Shown one piece after another: positions 62,941 through 64,000 of a DNA stretch of 64,000 bases. Made by a program: the position numbers and the translations under genes. Numbering within the stretch: position 1 is the stretch's first letter; every line of letters begins with the position of its first letter. The stretch comes from CAZWDO01 sp964632485 [NCBI: uncultured bacterium]. GTDB lineage: Bacteria > JAGOEH01. The notes beneath the pieces are model-generated. The model did not search any database, was not told where the DNA came from, and was given only the letters and a program-made list of their open reading frames with translations. The stretch lies in the NCBI GenBank assembly GCA_964632485.1, contig CAZWDO010000008.1, positions 70,129-134,128 on the forward strand, in the 5' to 3' direction.

Positions 62941-64000
62941 ATTTTACCGTTTTTCATAACGTATTCAGCCAGATTGACTCCCATCAGATAAGGAACCATT
63001 TCGGGTGACGGGTTGCGCCAGATAATCAGATCGGCCTGATATCCGGGAGCGATACAACCGATGCGTTCATGGCAGCGCAGGGCATAAGCCGCCTGGATCG
63101 TTACGCTGTTCAGCAGTTCGGCAAATGAGCAGTGATAGCGGAGAGCGGCCAGATGCAGCATCAGTGGGATACTCAGACAGGGCGCGGATCCGGGGTTGAA
63201 ATCAGTGGCCAAGGCGGCGATCCCGCCGGAATCGAGAAACTGCCGCCAGGGAGCCGGGTATTCATGGCCCAGAACAAGTTCGGCTACCGGCAGGAATAGC
63301 GCGCAGATATCACTCTGCGCCAGACGGGATATTTTATCTTCTGCAATGAGTTCCAGATGGTCCAGGGAATCAAGCTGAAATTCCAGGGCGAGTTCAACAG
63401 CGCCTATATCATGCAACTGGTTGGCATGAGCGCATAAATGGTAGCCTAATTCATGGGCTGTTTTAAAAATTATCCGCGCATCTTCAACTGAATACGCGTT
63501 TTCTTCAATAAAAATATCGCACCGTTGACAATATTTCCGAAATGCCGGGAGCATCTCCTTGATCAGCTCATGGAAATATTCATCTTTTGATTTGGTTTTT
63601 GGATAAACATGAGCCCCCAGAAAAGTGGGAATCAATTCTACCGGCTGTATTCGGTTCAATTCGGCAATCACCTGCAATATTTTTTCTTCCTGAAAAAAAT
63701 CGAGTCCATACCCGGTCTTGACTTCCATCGTGGTCGTACCCTGACGCAGCGCCTGCCGAAGAAAGAAAAGTCCCTGACGGATCAACTGTTCTTTTGAACT
63801 TTGATGCAGCGCTTGGACTGTGGCGTGAATACCGCCTCCCTGCCGTTGAATCTCAAGATATGTTGCGCCCTGCAAGCGGGCATAGAATTCTCCGGATCGT
63901 TCTCCGGCAAAAATCAAATGGGTATGAGCGTCAATAAATCCCGGAGTTACACTCCGTTCCTGTCCGACAATAATCAACGCGTTTGGATTCTGAGGTGAAA
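62916..64000 (-). CDS. hutI: imidazolonepropionase (HutI), N-terminus cut by window end
   Basis: HutI opens the imidazolone ring in histidine breakdown. The amidohydrolase motifs are present: GFIDAHTHLIFAGERSGEF (metal HxH), TTTMEVKTGYGLD, LCAHANQLHDIG, DHLELI and ATDFNPGSAPC. The frame stays open to base 64000, reading SPQNPNALIIVG before the first motif, so roughly the first 50 residues lie outside. The TTG at 63977 is internal. Other hut genes would be expected beyond the window. Confidence 0.94.
   Translation of the reverse strand, partial: SPQNPNALIIVGQERSVTPGFIDAHTHLIFAGERSGEFYARLQGATYLEIQRQGGGIHATVQALHQSSKEQLIRQGLFFLRQALRQGTTTMEVKTGYGLDFFQEEKILQVIAELNRIQPVELIPTFLGAHVYPKTKSKDEYFHELIKEMLPAFRKYCQRCDIFIEENAYSVEDARIIFKTAHELGYHLCAHANQLHDIGAVELALEFQLDSLDHLELIAEDKISRLAQSDICALFLPVAELVLGHEYPAPWRQFLDSGGIAALATDFNPGSAPCLSIPLMLHLAALRYHCSFAELLNSVTIQAAYALRCHERIGCIAPGYQADLIIWRNPSPEMVPYLMGVNLAEYVMKNGKIYAIDDKI

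Noticed and set aside
1-64000. Search for CRISPR arrays, transposases, phage genes, tRNA and rRNA genes
   Set aside because: No regular repeat-spacer pattern, transposase motif, phage protein, or tRNA-like or rRNA sequence was noticed by eye; a covariance-model scan would be needed to exclude a small RNA gene.

Overview
The window is a moderate-GC bacterial chromosome segment, gene-dense and almost all core genome. I see no insertion sequences, prophage, CRISPR array, rRNA or tRNA genes. Several traits point to a Gram-negative organism of the Fibrobacteres-Chlorobi-Bacteroidetes (FCB) group, possibly a Calditrichota- or Marinimicrobia-like lineage (inference). These are a secreted amidase ending in a YPNPFN-type C-terminal sorting/FlgD-like tail, a golvesin-type amidase, a Kdo-transferase homologue (LPS outer membrane), a type-2 isoleucyl-tRNA synthetase and a long tandem ThyX. 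Neither dnaA nor gyrB lies beside dnaN/recF, so no replication origin can be placed here.

Layout. (1) 3-491: the 3' end of an HD-GYP phosphodiesterase. (2) 526-12474, minus strand: a tightly packed operon read from a serine hydrolase through rsmA, dnaN, recF, ispG, uppP, a pgl-like gene, a tandem thyX and cobO to an EndoQ-UvrD fusion. Most junctions overlap or are under 10 nt. (3) 12541-14633, minus: a self-contained unit with promoter, small unknown protein, unknown PLP enzyme and terminator. (4) 14677-25764, plus: a thioredoxin/CcdA membrane protein, an S1-repeat protein, ileS, a CheZ-like phosphatase with a repeat-bearing tail, and a SWIM/SNF2 ATPase. (5) 26190-29936, plus: promoter, gyrA, metK and a strong terminator. 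(6) 29934-35185: a DUF2007-like protein, a Prc protease, cysE, proB and pcm. (7) 35325-41153: a phosphate-response block with a DegT aminotransferase, a PhoB/PhoR pair and a convergent Na+/Pi transporter, bearing 11-bp-spaced TTAAC repeats. (8) 41261-44841: a beta-propeller protein and a secreted amidase. (9) 44862-47301, minus: a serine hydrolase and a PpiC-type lipoprotein. (10) 47339-60295, minus: a six-gene operon nagA, paaK, tandem-ACT gene, golvesin amidase, recC, recB, with no recD. (11) 60426-64000: a divergent Kdo transferase, ltaE and a hutI cut by the window end.

How the parts fit. DNA maintenance dominates (DnaN, RecF, RecBC, EndoQ-UvrD, GyrA, SNF2). Envelope work comes second (UppP, IspG, the Kdo transferase, NagA, two amidases, PpiC and Prc periplasmic quality control, thiol transfer by CcdA). 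The clearest regulatory logic is in the phosphate block: the same half-site at the same period lies in front of the phoBR operon and in the gap upstream of the transporter. The observations most worth following are that operator set, the ThyX whose catalytic motif appears divided between its two halves, the EndoQ-helicase fusion, the isolated PLP-enzyme unit, and the CheZ tail carrying three copies of a short motif plus a FliM-like end.
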